A stretch of DNA of 64,000 nucleotides from Spirobacillus cienkowskii. GTDB taxonomy: Bacteria > Bdellovibrionota_B > Oligoflexia > Silvanigrellales > Silvanigrellaceae. The position numbers and the translations under genes were made by a program. Shown here piece by piece: positions 1 through 10,568 of the stretch (its first letter is position 1; each line of letters begins with the position of its first letter). Below the pieces are notes generated by a model, which saw only the letters and a list, made by a program, of their open reading frames with translations, ran no database searches and was not told the DNA's origin. The stretch is taken from contig NZ_CP146516.1 of the NCBI RefSeq assembly GCF_037081835.1, positions 1,325,501-1,389,500 of the forward strand, in the 5' to 3' direction.

Positions 1-118
1 TTGGAGATTTTTATATAATAAAAATTATTATTTGATTCAATTAAAAAATCAACTATTATTCTGTTTTTTAAAAAAGAATATTAAAAAAGATATAAAATTT
101 CTATAATAAATTTGAAAT

Positions 119-3100
119 TTAAATACTTACGCTTGCTCCTGAGCGTATTGCAACTTTTTGCTTTTTCCTAAGATGTACTGGTACATCGCTTAAATCAACT
201 GAAACAAGTTTTGAAACTCCGGGTTCGCTCATAGAAATGCCATAAATTGTATCTAAAACTTCCATGGTTCTGCGATTATGCGTAATGACAATGAATTGAA
301 ATTCATGACTTAGAGCGTCTAGGACATCGTTAAATCGACCCACATTGGCTTCATCCAATGGTGCATCCACCTCATCAAGAAAACAAAACGGAGCAGGAGT
401 TGTTTTTAGTAAACTAAAAATTAAAGAAATTGCTGTTAACGCTTTTTCTCCACCACTAAATAAGCTCATATTTTGCATTTTTTTACCAGGCAATCGAACA
501 AGAATTTCTACGCCTGTATTTAACAAATCTTGATCATTTAACATGTGAAGTTCGCCATGGCCATTAGGAAATAGTACAGGAAATACTTTTTGAAACTCAA
601 CATTGACTTTATCAAATATTTCTTTAAATCTTGTTTTCGTAGTTTCTTCAATTTCTTGTATCGATAAAAATAATTCTTCTATCGATTTTTCAATATCAGT
701 TTTCTGTACTGTTAAAAAATTTAAACGTTCACTGACATCTTTAAATTCTTCGAGGGCACGCTCATTGACCGCTCCAAGTTCTTGAATGGCTTGCTGTAAC
801 TGTTTAATTCTGTCTTCAATTTGATTACGAATAGATTGGTCAGGATTTGCTTCAAAAGGAATATCTTCTGGAAGTAGCTGAAACTTTTCTGAAGCATCTT
901 TTAAAGCTGTTTCTATAATTGTTTCAAAACGCGCAAGTTCGAGTTGTTTTTCAGTAATAAATTTTTGTTTTGATGTTGTAGAATCTTTTTCTTGTTTTAA
1001 TTTTCCTTCTACAACTCTAAGCTCTTCAGAATTTTCAGTTTCTTCTTGAGTTAAAAATTCTAATTTGTCTTCAAAAATTTTAACTTCTCTTTGTAAGTTT
1101 GTAATTTCAAAATCAAGATTTGAAAATTCGTTTGCATCATGATTGATTTGAAAATCAAACTCTTCTAATTGTGAAATATAATTTTCAACTTTATTTTGCA
1201 TACGCTTAATTTGGAGTAAAATTTCTTCATAGTATTTTCTGTTGTTAGCTTGTCTTTCAACAATAACAGCGCGCTCCGATTTTTTACTCTGTAGTTGAAT
1301 TAAAATTTCATCTCTAAACTCTTTCTTTTCAGAAAATAAAATATCAAATTCTTCTAAATCTCTTTGTAGCGTGGAAAATTCTTGATCGAGCTTTTCTAAA
1401 TGATTTTGATTTTTAGCAAAAGACTCTTTGGCTTCTGATAACTCTTCACTGAGCCGTAATTTTTCTGATTCCAATCGAGATAAATTTTCGTCAATATGCC
1501 TCAGTTGTAAATCAAAATTTTCGAGCTGACTAGAAAGTTTAACAGATTCTACTTTTTCTTTTTCAAGGGCTGTTGCGATATCTGTTACTTTTTGTTCAAT
1601 TGCTTTCTTTTTTTCAGAAAGTAGATATAAAGCCCCCTCAGAACTTGCGAGTTTTTCTTGCATTTTTTCTTTATTTGTCAGTGCTTCTGCATATTCGCGA
1701 CGCGTCTGTAAAATTCCGTGTGACGCTCCGTCCTGAAATGCGCCACAACTTATACCAAATGTTCCCGCTGCAACAGTCCCTCTTTCTGTGACAAAAATAA
1801 AATGCTCACTCGACTGACATAATTTTTTTGCCTTTAGCAATACCCATTCATCTTGGCAAATAAAAATACGATCAAATATGTGTTGGATGGAGTGCCATTT
1901 GCAATTTTCAATTCGGCTACCGACGCAACGAATTCCTGCAATTGAAAGAATTTGTTTTTTATCGTTTTCTTCGCTGCTATTTAAAGGAAAGAGCAAATCT
2001 TTAACAAGTAGATTGACTCGTGAAATAGACATTTCTTCTACTTTGTCAACAATTTCAATAAAACTATCGTTGTTTTCAACTAACGCGGATTGAAATAAAT
2101 ATGGCATTGCATTTTCAAGAACTTCTTCATCATTTTTATGAAGCGAAATCGAATCAAAAAGAAATCCTGTTATAAGATTCGATAATTTTTCGCGTAACGC
2201 TAAAGTTCCATCTGAAAGACCTTGATTGGAGTCCACAATTTTTTGTAATATATTAGCTTTACTGCTGATCTCTAAATGTTGCTGTTTGCATTCCTCTTTT
2301 TCCGAATGTGCGAGATCGTATTGTTTTTTAATTTGAGCCAATTCAATTTCAATGTTGTTTCTATTAGCAAGAACTTCATTTAGCCCAATTGAAACCTTGT
2401 TTAGGCTATCCTCAACATATTTTCTATCAGCTGCAATCTGTCCACGATTTTGACCATGTGAAAGAAGTCCTTCGCTTGTTTTTTGAATATGTTGATTATA
2501 ACGAGAAATGGTGTCTAAAATGGCTTCGTTTCTTGCACGCAATGAGCTGCGGGTGGTTTCTATGGCTTTCATCTCTGAGCGAATTTCATCACCACGCATT
2601 TTTTCTACTTGTAAGTACTCATCGATTTCTTCGAGTTTTTCTTGGAGGCCTTCATTTTCATTATCAATTTTTTGTAAATCATCACCATGTTTTTCAATTT
2701 CTTCAATTAACTGTGCTTGTTTTGTATCTTCAGTTTTTACGTTTTGCTGTTCTTCTAAGAGAGCAGTTTTAATTTTATCTTTTTGAATAATGCGTTCATC
2801 ATGACGACGTTTGTAGTTTTCGAGTCGTTCTTGATATTTTGTAAGAGTAATTTTTTGGTCGTCAAGCTGATTTTCTGTTGACTTAATTTGCTGTGTGAGT
2901 TCAAGCTGCAGTGATTTTAAATCATTTGCGCGCGCTTCCCACTCTCCAGCTTCAATACTCGAACGCTGGATTTCTGAGGAGCGACTATCAATTTCTTTTT
3001 TTACTTTTGTTACAATACTGCGATAAAATCCGATATGATTTTTAATGAGTTGAATTTCTTTTTCTTTTAACTCTTGAGAAAAATTTAATTTTTGTGTTGC

Positions 3101-3742
3101 TTTTTCGACCTGCTCTTCAAGAGCTTCTTTTTGTCTTGTTAATTCTGTTTCTATTTCAGCTAAATTTTTTAGTCTTTCATGAGTTGATGACATTCTTTTT
3201 TCTGCTTCTTTACGGCGTACTTTAAATACCGTAATCCCTGCTGTTTCTTCGAGTATTTCTCTTAAGTCTTCTGGAGATGCTTGAATAATTCTATCTCGTT
3301 TATCTTGTTGAATAATGGCGTAACTTTTTGATCCTAGACCAATAGACATTAAAAAATCGACAATATCTTTTAAGCGGCATGGTTCACGATTCATAAAATA
3401 TTCGCGTTCGCCGCCGCGGTTTATTTTTCGGCCAATCGAAATTTCTGGTAAGTGCATAAATTCGGCAGGACAATGACGGCCATCGTTTGAAAATACGAGA
3501 GTCACTTCTGCAAGACTGAGTTGTTTTCTGCTTTGAGATCCTGCAAAAATAATATCAGTGGGATCATCAGCTCTTAAACTTTTTGCAGTTTGTTCGCCCA
3601 TAACCCAGCGAACGGCATCAATAATGTTTGATTTTCCAGAGCCATTTGGTCCAATAACTCCTGTAATTCCATCATGATAATGAATATTGACGCGATCTGC
3701 AAAACTTTTAAAACCTGAAATATGAATTGATTTAAGTTTCAT
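119..3742 (-). CDS. smc: Chromosome segregation protein SMC
   Basis: Structural maintenance of chromosomes ATPase, which compacts and helps segregate the chromosome, normally with ScpA and ScpB. The 1207-residue length is typical. Walker A GPNGSGKSN lies at residues 31-39. Two long Glu/Lys/Gln-rich coiled coils flank a hinge at about 510-690. The C-terminal head carries the signature at 1095-1100, Walker B (FCFLDE, about 1119-1124) and a conserved VITHNRRTM segment. The signature reads FSGGEK where most SMC proteins have LSGGEK, a mild variant. The ATG at 3742 follows AAGG about 6 bases upstream and gives the conserved N-terminus. scpA and scpB are not in this window. The gene stands alone and is divergent from the carboxylase operon. 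Identity is secure. Confidence 0.97.
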   Translation of the reverse strand: MKLKSIHISGFKSFADRVNIHYHDGITGVIGPNGSGKSNIIDAVRWVMGEQTAKSLRADDPTDIIFAGSQSRKQLSLAEVTLVFSNDGRHCPAEFMHLPEISIGRKINRGGEREYFMNREPCRLKDIVDFLMSIGLGSKSYAIIQQDKRDRIIQASPEDLREILEETAGITVFKVRRKEAEKRMSSTHERLKNLAEIETELTRQKEALEEQVEKATQKLNFSQELKEKEIQLIKNHIGFYRSIVTKVKKEIDSRSSEIQRSSIEAGEWEARANDLKSLQLELTQQIKSTENQLDDQKITLTKYQERLENYKRRHDERIIQKDKIKTALLEEQQNVKTEDTKQAQLIEEIEKHGDDLQKIDNENEGLQEKLEEIDEYLQVEKMRGDEIRSEMKAIETTRSSLRARNEAILDTISRYNQHIQKTSEGLLSHGQNRGQIAADRKYVEDSLNKVSIGLNEVLANRNNIEIELAQIKKQYDLAHSEKEECKQQHLEISSKANILQKIVDSNQGLSDGTLALREKLSNLITGFLFDSISLHKNDEEVLENAMPYLFQSALVENNDSFIEIVDKVEEMSISRVNLLVKDLLFPLNSSEENDKKQILSIAGIRCVGSRIENCKWHSIQHIFDRIFICQDEWVLLKAKKLCQSSEHFIFVTERGTVAAGTFGISCGAFQDGASHGILQTRREYAEALTNKEKMQEKLASSEGALYLLSEKKKAIEQKVTDIATALEKEKVESVKLSSQLENFDLQLRHIDENLSRLESEKLRLSEELSEAKESFAKNQNHLEKLDQEFSTLQRDLEEFDILFSEKKEFRDEILIQLQSKKSERAVIVERQANNRKYYEEILLQIKRMQNKVENYISQLEEFDFQINHDANEFSNLDFEITNLQREVKIFEDKLEFLTQEETENSEELRVVEGKLKQEKDSTTSKQKFITEKQLELARFETIIETALKDASEKFQLLPEDIPFEANPDQSIRNQIEDRIKQLQQAIQELGAVNERALEEFKDVSERLNFLTVQKTDIEKSIEELFLSIQEIEETTKTRFKEIFDKVNVEFQKVFPVLFPNGHGELHMLNDQDLLNTGVEILVRLPGKKMQNMSLFSGGEKALTAISLIFSLLKTTPAPFCFLDEVDAPLDEANVGRFNDVLDALSHEFQFIVITHNRRTMEVLDTIYGISMSEPGVSKLVSVDLSDVPVHLRKKQKVAIRSGASVSI

Positions 3743-4084
3743 ACCAACCTTGCGTAAACTTTAAAATTATAGCTCAAAGGGTGTTCTTTCTATTGCATAC
3801 AATGATATCGCAAATTTTATATTTCTAAAACATAAGGCAAAAAAATTTTAACCTTGCCCCCCTCATCAACAAATATTTAGCATACTATTATTAAATTGCT
3901 CATCTCGACCCAACAAAATAAATACCATGAGTGATTAGACAATTGATTCTTTTAAAAGATATAGGCAAGTTAAAGACTTTTAATAAAATAGATTGTATAA
4001 GATGTAAGCTTTTGTTGGTAGGTAATTTAACTTGGATCGAATTTTGATGTAATTGGTATTTTTTGACATAAATAAGGATCATCA
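3743..4084. other. Divergent intergenic region, smc / carboxylase operon
   Basis: This 342-bp AT-rich gap must hold the promoters of smc (minus) and of the carboxylase operon (plus). I see no convincing sigma-70 pair, hairpin or RNA gene. A 61-codon minus-strand frame at 3900-4085 has no protein-like features and ends against the operon start, so I do not call it. Confidence 0.5.
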
Positions 4085-5692
4085 ATGACTTTTATAAGAA
4101 GCCAAATCTCATTAAATTCTGAAGAATACAAATTGAATTTTCAAAAAAATCAGGAAATTTGTACTGAATTAATTCAATTACAAAATATAATAAAAATGGG
4201 TGGAGGTGAAAAGTCGCGCCAACGTCATGCTAATCAATCTAAAATGTTTGTTCGTGAGCGTATTGAAAATTTGTGCGATCCCGAATCACCATTTATTGAA
4301 ATAGGAATGCTTGCCGCACACAACGTTTACGAAGATGTCGTACCAAGCGCAGGAGTTGTAGCAGGAATTGCACAAGTAGCGGGCAAAATGTGCATGATTG
4401 TTGCCAATGATGCCACAGTTAAAGGTGGAACTTACTACCCATTAACTGTTAAAAAGCATTTAAGAGCACAAGAAATTGCATTAGAAAATAAACTTCCCTG
4501 TATTTATTTAGTTGATAGTGGTGGTGCGTTCCTTCCTATGCAGTCTGAAGTTTTTCCAGATAAAGAACATTTTGGACGTATTTTTTTTAATCAAGCTAAA
4601 ATGAGTTCTCTAGGAATTGCACAAATTGCGGCGGTCATGGGATCGTGTACTGCTGGTGGCGCTTATGTTCCTGCAATGAGTGATCAAACTGTGATTGTAA
4701 ATAAAACAGGAACAATTTTTTTAGGTGGTCCTCCTTTAGTAAAGGCTGCAACGGGAGAAGATGTAACGGCAGAATTTTTAGGAGGAGCAAAAGTCCATAC
4801 AGAAATGAGTGGTGTGGCAGATCATTTTGCAGAAGATGATCAACATGCATTATTTATAGTAAAAAATATTATTAGAAATTTAGGCCAAAAGGAACAAGCA
4901 AAAGTTGCGTTAAAAAATTCTGAACCGCCTGCTTATGATCCAAATGAAATTTTAGGTATTTGGCCTAGAGATTTAAAAAGACAAATTGATATACGAGAAA
5001 TTATTGCGAGAATTGTAGATGGAAGTCGGTTTTTTGAATTTAAAGAGCGTTATGCCTCCACTATTGTAACAGGATTTGCATATATAGAAGGTATTCAATG
5101 CGGAATTATTGCAAATAATGGTGTTCTTTTTAGCGAAAGTGCTCTTAAGGTCACGCATTTTATTGAGCTATGTACTAAAGAAAAAATTCCTATCATTTTT
5201 TTACAAAATATAACAGGTTTTATGGTTGGCTCACAATATGAGCGCTCTGGAATTGCAAAAGATGGCGCAAAAATGGTGCATGCTGTCGCTACTGCACAAG
5301 TTCCTAAAATTACATTTTTGTTTGGTGGTTCTTATGGTGCAGGCAATTATGGTATGTGTGGCAGAGCATACGCGCCTCGATTTTTATGGACTTGGCCTTC
5401 TAGTAGAATCTCAGTCATGGGAGGTGAGCAAGCCGCACAAGTGATGCTCACTGTTAAAAAAGAACAGTTTTTGCGCGAAAAGAAAGAATTATCTGCTCAA
5501 GAAATCGAAGAAATTATAAATCCTATTCGCTTAAAATATGAACAAGAAGGACATCCTTTTTTTGCGTCTGCGCGACTTTGGGATGATGGGGTTATTGATA
5601 TGCGAGCAACGCGTGCTATTCTTGCTGCAAGCTTATCCATTTGTTTAAATTCCCCGCTTGAAGAAACAAAAACAGGAATATTGAGAATGTAA
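4085..5692 (+). CDS. liuB: Acyl-CoA carboxylase beta subunit (methylcrotonyl-CoA type)
   Basis: Carboxyltransferase subunit that moves CO2 from carboxybiotin to a 3-methyl-branched enoyl-CoA, most likely 3-methylcrotonyl-CoA in leucine breakdown. The 535 residues match the methylcrotonyl-CoA carboxylase beta family in length and in hallmark segments: [35 protein letters not shown] and [17 protein letters not shown] in the N-terminal half, and [16 protein letters not shown] with [14 protein letters not shown] in the C-terminal half. The start follows a weak AAGGATC. It opens a five-gene operon with AtuA, a hydratase, the biotin subunit and an acyl-CoA dehydrogenase. Because AtuA is present, a geranyl-CoA carboxylase (AtuC) is the main alternative. 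Family is certain, exact substrate inferred. Confidence 0.9.
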   Translation: MTFIRSQISLNSEEYKLNFQKNQEICTELIQLQNIIKMGGGEKSRQRHANQSKMFVRERIENLCDPESPFIEIGMLAAHNVYEDVVPSAGVVAGIAQVAGKMCMIVANDATVKGGTYYPLTVKKHLRAQEIALENKLPCIYLVDSGGAFLPMQSEVFPDKEHFGRIFFNQAKMSSLGIAQIAAVMGSCTAGGAYVPAMSDQTVIVNKTGTIFLGGPPLVKAATGEDVTAEFLGGAKVHTEMSGVADHFAEDDQHALFIVKNIIRNLGQKEQAKVALKNSEPPAYDPNEILGIWPRDLKRQIDIREIIARIVDGSRFFEFKERYASTIVTGFAYIEGIQCGIIANNGVLFSESALKVTHFIELCTKEKIPIIFLQNITGFMVGSQYERSGIAKDGAKMVHAVATAQVPKITFLFGGSYGAGNYGMCGRAYAPRFLWTWPSSRISVMGGEQAAQVMLTVKKEQFLREKKELSAQEIEEIINPIRLKYEQEGHPFFASARLWDDGVIDMRATRAILAASLSICLNSPLEETKTGILRM

Positions 5693-5718
5693 AAGATTGT
5701 CTGCATTGGGAGAAATTT

Positions 5719-7623
5719 ATGTCAAAAAAAGAGTTTATTCGTATTGCAAATGCCGGAGGTTATTGGGGTGACGATCCTTATGCATTGCGGAGACAGGTGT
5801 ATGGCGAATTAAAATTAGACTATATATCTATCGATTTTTTAGCAGAAATTACCATGAGTATTTTGCAAAAACAAAAGACTAAAGATCCTTCAGCGGGTTA
5901 TGCTAAAGATTTTATAAATATTTTAGAACCAGTTTTAGCGGATTGCGTCCAAAGAAAAATTAAAATTATTACAAATGCAGGAGGAGTGAATCCTCTTGCA
6001 TGCGCTGAAGCATTGTTTGCGTTAGCGCGGAAAAAAAATTTAAACTTAAAGGTTGCAGTCATTAATGGTGATGATATTTTAAAAAATATTAGTAAATTGC
6101 GGCAGTCTGGTGTTGATTTTAAAAATATGGAAACCCAAGAAAATTTTGAAAATTATGCAGATAAAGTTTTATGCGCAAACGCATACTTTGGAGCCTTACC
6201 AGTTGCAGAAGCCTTAAGTTTTGATCCTCATATTGTATTGTGTGGGAGGGTGACAGATACAGGAATTACTTTGGGTGCGATGATTCATGAGTTTAAATGG
6301 AAAAGTGATGATTACGATAAGCTTGCTCACGGAATTGTTGCAGGTCATATTATAGAGTGTGGTGCTCAAGCTTCTGGCGGAAACTTTACAGATTGGCAAA
6401 AGGTACCAACATTCATTGATATCGGATTTCCTATTGTTGAATGTTATCCTGATGGATCATTTTATGTGACCAAGCACCCTAAAACTGGTGGTTACATGAG
6501 TTGTCAAACAGTACGTGAACAGTTGCTTTATGAAATGGGTTCGCCTCAAGCCTATATTACTCCAGATGTCATCGCTGATTTTTCGACAATTCAAATTCAT
6601 GCATCTTCTTTAGATAGAGTAAAAATTTCGGGTGTTAAAGGAAAAAAACCAACAGATTTTTTAAAAGTTAGTATTGCCTATGAAGACGGTTTTAAATGTT
6701 CTGGAACTTTAATAATTTCTGGACCAGATGTAAGAAATAAAGCAGAAATGTTTGCAAAAGTATTTTGGATCCGATTAGAAAATGAGTTATTAAACGCAGG
6801 CTTTAATAAAACTGTTGATTTTAAAAATACAGAATACGTTGGTGATGATAGCACTCATAAAGGGATGCTCAAAAAACATGATGCTATAGAAATTTTACTT
6901 AAATTAACAGTTAGAGATAATAATAAAGAAAAATTAAATATATTTAGAAAATTGTTGCCGAGTATGATTTTAAGTGGGCCAGCTGGTGTTGCCGTAACAG
7001 GAGGAGCTCCTACAATTTCAGAAGTAGTTAGCTACTGGCCAGCACTTATTCCTCAACAATATGCGCTACCAAGTATTTTTATTTATGAGCAACAATATGA
7101 AAAAGATAAAAGTGAGCTAATTTCAGAAAAAAAAGAGTTAAAATGGACTGTCACACAAGGGGAAAGTGTGATTAAAGAACCGCCCACAGATCTTTGGAGT
7201 TCAAATTTAGTAAGTATTATGTCAACCTCTCGACTTATAAAAGTATGTTTAATGGAAATTGCTCATGCTCGAAGTGGCGATAAAGGAGATACCGTTAACA
7301 TAGGGTTAATTGGTAGAAGTCCTGAGTGCTACGTATGGCTTCGCGAAAATATTACTGCAGAAAAAGTAAATGATTGGTTTCATAGTTTATGTAAAGGCGA
7401 AGTGCACCGTTACCTTGTACCTAATCTTTGGGCATTAAATTTTTTGTTAGAACAATCGCTTGGTGGTGGTGGTACAAAAAGTCTACAAATTGATGCGCAA
7501 GGAAAAACATTTAGTCAAGCTTTACTAAGATGCGAAGTTGATATTCCAGAAATCCTTTTGGCAACAATTCAACCTGAAAACAAACCATGTGCAGGTGAAC
7601 TTGTCAGAAGGGATATGGCATGA
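5719..7623 (+). CDS. atuA: AtuA family protein (DUF1446 plus AtuA-like C-terminal domain)
   Basis: Member of the acyclic terpene utilisation AtuA family, found beside acyl-CoA carboxylases; its biochemical role is not established. The 634 residues contain the DUF1446 core from the N-terminus (IANAGGYWGDDPYA near residue 9, then ITNAGGVNPLACAEAL and HIVLCGRVTDTGITLG) to about 450, a poorly conserved linker, and the AtuA-like ferredoxin-fold domain at about 515-620 (AHARSGDKGDTVNIGL, YLVPNLWALNFLLE, LGGGGTKSLQ). It starts 26 bp after the beta subunit. Its stop overlaps the next start as ATGA at 7620-7623, so the two are probably translationally coupled. Placement between beta subunit and hydratase suggests a step in the same acyl-CoA route. 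Confidence 0.88.
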   Translation: MSKKEFIRIANAGGYWGDDPYALRRQVYGELKLDYISIDFLAEITMSILQKQKTKDPSAGYAKDFINILEPVLADCVQRKIKIITNAGGVNPLACAEALFALARKKNLNLKVAVINGDDILKNISKLRQSGVDFKNMETQENFENYADKVLCANAYFGALPVAEALSFDPHIVLCGRVTDTGITLGAMIHEFKWKSDDYDKLAHGIVAGHIIECGAQASGGNFTDWQKVPTFIDIGFPIVECYPDGSFYVTKHPKTGGYMSCQTVREQLLYEMGSPQAYITPDVIADFSTIQIHASSLDRVKISGVKGKKPTDFLKVSIAYEDGFKCSGTLIISGPDVRNKAEMFAKVFWIRLENELLNAGFNKTVDFKNTEYVGDDSTHKGMLKKHDAIEILLKLTVRDNNKEKLNIFRKLLPSMILSGPAGVAVTGGAPTISEVVSYWPALIPQQYALPSIFIYEQQYEKDKSELISEKKELKWTVTQGESVIKEPPTDLWSSNLVSIMSTSRLIKVCLMEIAHARSGDKGDTVNIGLIGRSPECYVWLRENITAEKVNDWFHSLCKGEVHRYLVPNLWALNFLLEQSLGGGGTKSLQIDAQGKTFSQALLRCEVDIPEILLATIQPENKPCAGELVRRDMA

Positions 7624-8438
7624 CAATACGTTTTAATGGTAAATTTATTAAAGTTATTGATAAAGAACATGGCGTAAAAAAAATAGTTTTTTCTCGTCCT
7701 GATACCAGAAATGCATTTAACGAAAATATGATTCAAGAAATTACCGAACAACTTAATTTATTAGCTCAAATAACCTCAATTGAAGATATGCGGTTATTAA
7801 TTATTGAAGGTGAAGGAAAAGTTTTTTCTGCTGGTGCGGATTTGATTTATATGAAACAACAAGCACAGCAAAGTGAAGAAAAAAATTTACAAGATGCTCT
7901 GAATTTAGGAAAAATGTTTTTTACTCTTGCAGCTTTTCCTTGTCCTGTTGTTTGTATTGTTCAAGGAGCGGCAATTGGTGGTGGTTTTGGTTTTGTGGCA
8001 TGCGCGGACTTAACAATTGCAGAACAGAATGCTGTTTTTGCAACAAGTGAAGTGCGTTTAGGAATTGTTCCAGGCGTGATTAGTCCTTATATTGTGCGAA
8101 AAATTGGTGTAGCGGCATCATCGCAATTTCTGCTTTCAGGAAAACGATTTTCTGCAAATGAGTCTCAGCAGCTTGGGTTGATTCAATATGTCACTGAGCA
8201 AGAATATTTAAAAGAAAAAAATGAAATGATTATGTATGAATTATTGATGGCAGGACCTCATGCTGCAAGAAGAACTAAAGAACTTATACTTAATGCTTCT
8301 CCGTTACCTTCATTAACGCAAATTGAATTTACGGCAAAACATATTGCACTTGCCCGCTCTAGCCATGAAGGAAAAGCTGGAATTGAAGCATTTTTTGCAA
8401 AAAAAGATCCATATTGGAGTGTAAGGGAACAAGAATAA
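7620..8438 (+). CDS. liuC: Enoyl-CoA hydratase/isomerase (methylglutaconyl-CoA hydratase-like)
   Basis: Crotonase-fold enzyme of 272 residues. Signs are FSRPDTRNAFNENM near the N-terminus, the oxyanion-hole segments EGKVFSAGADL and GAAIGGGFGFVACADL, and FATSEVRLGIVPGVISPYI. In the operon it would hydrate the carboxylation product, 3-methylglutaconyl-CoA to HMG-CoA if the substrate is leucine-derived, or the isohexenyl analogue in an Atu route. GFGFVACADL and EVRLGIVPG lie where crotonases keep catalytic acids, and Glu is visible in EVRLG. The start overlaps the atuA stop by 4 bp and the stop lies one base before the next ATG. No HMG-CoA lyase gene follows, so the final cleavage step must be encoded elsewhere. 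Confidence 0.88.
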   Translation: MTIRFNGKFIKVIDKEHGVKKIVFSRPDTRNAFNENMIQEITEQLNLLAQITSIEDMRLLIIEGEGKVFSAGADLIYMKQQAQQSEEKNLQDALNLGKMFFTLAAFPCPVVCIVQGAAIGGGFGFVACADLTIAEQNAVFATSEVRLGIVPGVISPYIVRKIGVAASSQFLLSGKRFSANESQQLGLIQYVTEQEYLKEKNEMIMYELLMAGPHAARRTKELILNASPLPSLTQIEFTAKHIALARSSHEGKAGIEAFFAKKDPYWSVREQE

Positions 8439-8439
8439 A

Positions 8440-10479
8440 ATGAAAAAACTTCTCATTGCGAATCGAGGAGAAATTGCTCGACGTATTTTAAAAGCAGGAA
8501 AGCAAAGAGGATATACTGTAGCCGTGATTGCAACACCAGATGATTTGGACTCATTGGTGTGCCAGGAAGCGGATGCTGTATTAAAAGTTTCGAGTTTTTT
8601 GAATGCCACTGATATTGTGAATAAAGCATTGGAATGGCAAGCAGATGCTATTCATCCAGGATATGGATTTTTATCTGAAAATAGTCAATTTGCATTTTTA
8701 GTTGAAAAATCAGGAATTGTGTTTGTGGGTCCTACAGTTTCAAATATGCAAGCACTAGGTAGTAAAGAAGCTGCAAAAAAACTCGCTCAGCAATGTGGTG
8801 TGCCAACATTAACTGCATTGTTATCGCATGATTTGCAATCAATCCCTCAATCTCGTTGGGCACAAGAATTAAAGCAGCGCCATATTATTGCACCATTTTT
8901 AATAAAAGCGAGTGGAGGGGGTGGTGGACGCGGAATGCGCATTGTAGAGGATGCGAGTGAATTGCCCAATGCAATTAAAAGAGCATCAGAAGAAGCGAAG
9001 TCTGCATTCAATGACGGCACTGTGTTTGTTGAACGGTACTTAAGTTCTCCTAAACATATAGAAATTCAAGTGTTTGGAGATGGTAAGGGTGGTGGAGTTT
9101 ATTTTGGAGAACGAGAATGCTCCATGCAGCGCAGACATCAAAAGGTCATAGAGGAAGCTCCTTCTGCGTCTATTTCTTTACAGCAACGTGAAGCAATGGG
9201 AAAAGCCTCTCTCTCACTTGTTAAAGAAACACAATATAGGGGTGCTGGTACAATAGAGTTTTTAATGGACTCTGTGGGGCAATTTTACTTTTTAGAAATG
9301 AATACCCGTTTGCAAGTTGAACACCCTGTGACGGAACTTGTTTATGGTGTCGATTTGGTTGATGCACAATTGCAATTAGCAGAAGGAAACTGGCCGCATC
9401 ATTTTCCGGATGCAAATACTTTTTATACATTAACACCTCGGTGCGTGGCGCTTGAGGCAAGAATTTTAGCGGAAGATCCAAGTCATGATTTTTTACCAAC
9501 ACCAGGTTTAATTAAAATTTACGAAGAGCCTAGAGAAGACGATGTTCGTGTAGACACTGGTGTTGTAAGCGGAGCGAGAGTAAATCCAAATTTTGATTCT
9601 ATGATAGCTAAACTTATTGTGTCTGGAGAAAATAGAGCGTTGGCAATTGAGAAATTGATAGCAGCTTTGAATCATTTTGAGATTCTTGGTTGTATTACCA
9701 ATCTTTCTTTTTTACAGCACATTGCAGAACATAAAGATTTTTTAGAAGGCAAACACGCCACCAATTGGATTGCGGCACAGTTGCCTCAGTTAATTAAGCC
9801 CAAATTACCTGATTTTTTATTAAATGTTTTTGAAAGTCATAAATTTAGAGAAAAAATTTCTTTACTGTTAGATGGCTTTGTTGAAGCAACAGAATTGGCA
9901 ACGATAAACAATGTCTTTGCGATGCAAAGTGATAAATTGAAAGCTTATTCTAAATTTTACGAAGCCTCTATTAATACTATTAATTTTAAAATCCATAAAA
10001 CAAAAAAACAGAATAAATTTTTTCTTGAATCAATTGATATATTTAATTTTTTTCAAAATAAATATATTGAATCGGAAAATGTCTCAAAAATTATGGAAAA
10101 ATATTTTATTAATTCCATGTTTGATAAAAATTATAAAATTCCATTTTCTGCAATTAGACTCTCACAGCAGTATATACAAATAAATATATGTGGAGAATAT
10201 TTAAAATTAGAATGCCCTTTTTATATTGTAGGGAAAAATCATAAAAATTCTTTGGACAGTGGCGAAATTCGTGCTCCTATGGCAGGTAAGGTATTTGAGG
10301 TTTTGGTCCATGAAGGACAAAAAGTTTTTTCTGGACAAGTCCTCTTTGTCGTAGAATCGATGAAAATGCAATTAGAAGTAAAGTCGGCTGGAGAAGGTCT
10401 GGTCGTAAAAGTTTTTGTTGAACAAGGGCAAATTTTGTCAGGCTCTGATGTCATGGCTATGATAGAATTAAAAACATAA
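8440..10479 (+). CDS. liuD: Acyl-CoA carboxylase alpha subunit (biotin carboxylase plus biotin carrier)
   Basis: ATP-dependent biotin carboxylase fused to a biotin carrier domain, partner of the beta subunit at 4085. The N-terminus (MKKLLIANRGEIARRI) opens the biotin carboxylase domain, about 1-450. The ATP-grasp loop KASGGGGGRGMRIV, the HIEIQVFGD segment and EMNTRLQVEHPVTE are all present. A carrier domain closes the protein at about 600-679 with biotinylation motif VVESMKMQLE; Ser replaces the usual Ala before MKM, and the Lys is intact. The 480-600 stretch is Lys/Asn/Phe-rich and poorly conserved, probably the BT-type interaction region. Length 679 is normal for methylcrotonyl- or geranyl-CoA carboxylase alpha. 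It starts one base after the hydratase stop, its Shine-Dalgarno lying in that gene's end. Confidence 0.93.
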   Translation: MKKLLIANRGEIARRILKAGKQRGYTVAVIATPDDLDSLVCQEADAVLKVSSFLNATDIVNKALEWQADAIHPGYGFLSENSQFAFLVEKSGIVFVGPTVSNMQALGSKEAAKKLAQQCGVPTLTALLSHDLQSIPQSRWAQELKQRHIIAPFLIKASGGGGGRGMRIVEDASELPNAIKRASEEAKSAFNDGTVFVERYLSSPKHIEIQVFGDGKGGGVYFGERECSMQRRHQKVIEEAPSASISLQQREAMGKASLSLVKETQYRGAGTIEFLMDSVGQFYFLEMNTRLQVEHPVTELVYGVDLVDAQLQLAEGNWPHHFPDANTFYTLTPRCVALEARILAEDPSHDFLPTPGLIKIYEEPREDDVRVDTGVVSGARVNPNFDSMIAKLIVSGENRALAIEKLIAALNHFEILGCITNLSFLQHIAEHKDFLEGKHATNWIAAQLPQLIKPKLPDFLLNVFESHKFREKISLLLDGFVEATELATINNVFAMQSDKLKAYSKFYEASINTINFKIHKTKKQNKFFLESIDIFNFFQNKYIESENVSKIMEKYFINSMFDKNYKIPFSAIRLSQQYIQINICGEYLKLECPFYIVGKNHKNSLDSGEIRAPMAGKVFEVLVHEGQKVFSGQVLFVVESMKMQLEVKSAGEGLVVKVFVEQGQILSGSDVMAMIELKT

Positions 10480-10568
10480 TATTATTTAAATATTATTGTC
10501 ATGAGCAACTAAAAATAAACGACCAATTCAGCTTGAATGAACTCATTTATTTGGAAGGATACTGTTTT

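Noticed and set aside
2389..2786. Plus-strand frames inside smc
   Set aside because: Shadows of the smc coiled-coil codons; no ribosome sites or domains.
3900..4085. Minus-strand 61-codon frame upstream of the carboxylase operon
   Set aside because: No ribosome site, no recognisable domain, and low-complexity composition expected from AT-rich intergenic DNA.
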